Below are positions 38,196-39,160 of a stretch of 39,160 nt of DNA, piece after piece. A model generated the notes under the pieces. It was not told the origin of the DNA and made no database searches. It saw only the letters and a program-made list of their open reading frames with translations. The first letter of the stretch is position 1; every line of letters starts with the position of its first letter. The translations under genes and the position numbers were made by a program. Origin of the DNA: Sphingomonadales bacterium (GTDB lineage: Bacteria; Pseudomonadota; Alphaproteobacteria; Sphingomonadales; Sphingomonadaceae); contig JAIEOM010000007.1 of NCBI GenBank assembly GCA_019750455.1, positions 1 to 39,160 on the forward strand. The letters run 5' to 3'.

Positions 38196-38395
38196 TAACA
38201 TCGTCTCTCATGCCTCGGCCCTCGCGGCTTGGCAATCGCTTCGGCCAATCGCCGGCACGTCCCGCCGCGCGGCAATGAACAATTCAGGCCTGCCGGGGCT
38301 TGCCCCCTACCCGCCGGGAACCGCCGCGCCTGCAAGCGCGGTCGGGGGCTCCTCTCCGGGATCCGGCGGACCAGCGAATTGCAAGGGACTAGGAC

Positions 38396-39160
38396 ATGAA
38401 AAAGACGACGTTACTGATGGTCGGAGCAGCCGCCGCTGCCTTTGCTGCGCCGGCCCACGCCGATGGCCCCTATTTCGGGATCGAAGGCGGCGTCAGCTTC
38501 AGGGACAGGGTGACAGTCGACATCGAAACGCCCACGGTCGAAGGCACCTTTGATCGCGCCGCGACTGCGCGCACCAAGGTGGGCGTCGATGGCGATATCA
38601 TCCTGGGCTATGACTTCGGCGCGTTCCGGCTCGAGGCCGAGGGCGGGTACAAGAACAACAAGTACCGCAGCCTGACGGTCGATAATCCGGCAATCCTTCC
38701 CGCCGGTGTGACCGTGCCGGCCGGCACCGTGGTCGAGAACGAGCGCGATCTCGAAATCTGGAGCGGGATGGTCAATGCGCTGTTCGAGTTCGGGCCCGAT
38801 GACGGCCTTCGCATCTATGGCGGCGGCGGCGCGGGTATCGCCCGGCTTGAACTGCCGGTGACAGTTGCGGGCGTCGGCACGGTGATCGACGACAAGAAGA
38901 CCGATTTTGCCTGGCAGCTGATCGGCGGCCTGCGCTTCCCCGTCACCGAAACCATCGATCTGGGGCTGAAGTACCGCTATTTCGATGTGGAAGGCTTCAG
39001 CCTGCGCGCGGCGAACGGCGCGAATCTGGAGGCGGATTATTCGGCTCATTCCGTGCTGGCGAGCGTGATTGTCAACTTCGGCGGTCGCCCGCAGGCCGAG
39101 CCCGCGCCGGTTGCCGCCCCCCCGCCGCCCCCTCCGCCGCCCCCGCCGCCTCCACCCCCG
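38396..39160 (+). CDS. OmpA-like outer membrane beta-barrel protein (partial, runs off window)
   Basis: Signal peptide MKKTTLLMVGAAAAAFAAPAHA, barrel strands, then poly-proline linker; open to the window end in frame. Confidence 0.85.
   Translation, partial: MKKTTLLMVGAAAAAFAAPAHADGPYFGIEGGVSFRDRVTVDIETPTVEGTFDRAATARTKVGVDGDIILGYDFGAFRLEAEGGYKNNKYRSLTVDNPAILPAGVTVPAGTVVENERDLEIWSGMVNALFEFGPDDGLRIYGGGGAGIARLELPVTVAGVGTVIDDKKTDFAWQLIGGLRFPVTETIDLGLKYRYFDVEGFSLRAANGANLEADYSAHSVLASVIVNFGGRPQAEPAPVAAPPPPPPPPPPPPPP

Noticed and set aside
36485-38278. 597-aa + strand ORF
   Set aside because: Antisense shadow of the acyl-CoA synthetase gene; composition rich in Arg/His/Gly/Ala, no domain recognised.
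39118-39160. CCGCCCCC repeat at window end as a tandem-repeat locus
   Set aside because: It is the poly-proline linker of an OmpA-like protein, common in this family, and truncated by the window.

Overview
GC-rich alphaproteobacterial chromosome segment, probably a sphingomonad or erythrobacter judging from protein resemblance. The core (about 4.9-23.0 kb) is an exosortase A (XrtA/PEP-CTERM-type) exopolysaccharide locus: amidotransferase, exosortase, glycosyltransferase, FemAB-like protein, polysaccharide deacetylase, AAA ATPase, outer-membrane beta-barrel, tyrosine autokinase, chain-length determinant, export lipoprotein, PLP-dependent decarboxylase, acyl-CoA ligase, GNAT/BioF2-like acyltransferase, acyl carrier protein and two alpha/beta-hydrolase-like proteins. 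Flanks are mostly housekeeping: RNase E C-terminus, sdhB, thioesterase, zapE, TrmA/RlmD-like methyltransferase, nnr, ilvD, N-formylglutamate amidohydrolase, ispE, ETF-QO, a degenerate UDG-like protein, lytic transglycosylase, moaB, a PA0069-like radical SAM protein, acyl-CoA synthetase and an OmpA-like barrel. The strongest unexpected signals are non-coding. A full parS-like 16-mer (TGTTCCACGTGAAACA) sits on the start codon of the radical SAM gene, and a second site sharing 14 of its 16 bases sits at the start of an exosortase-associated hydrolase gene 13 kb away. Each is preceded by a C-rich element with C-runs in the same 10-12-10-11 bp spacing; the two elements match at 28 of 31 bases without gaps over their first part. 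I saw no CRISPR arrays, rRNA, tRNA or transposons.
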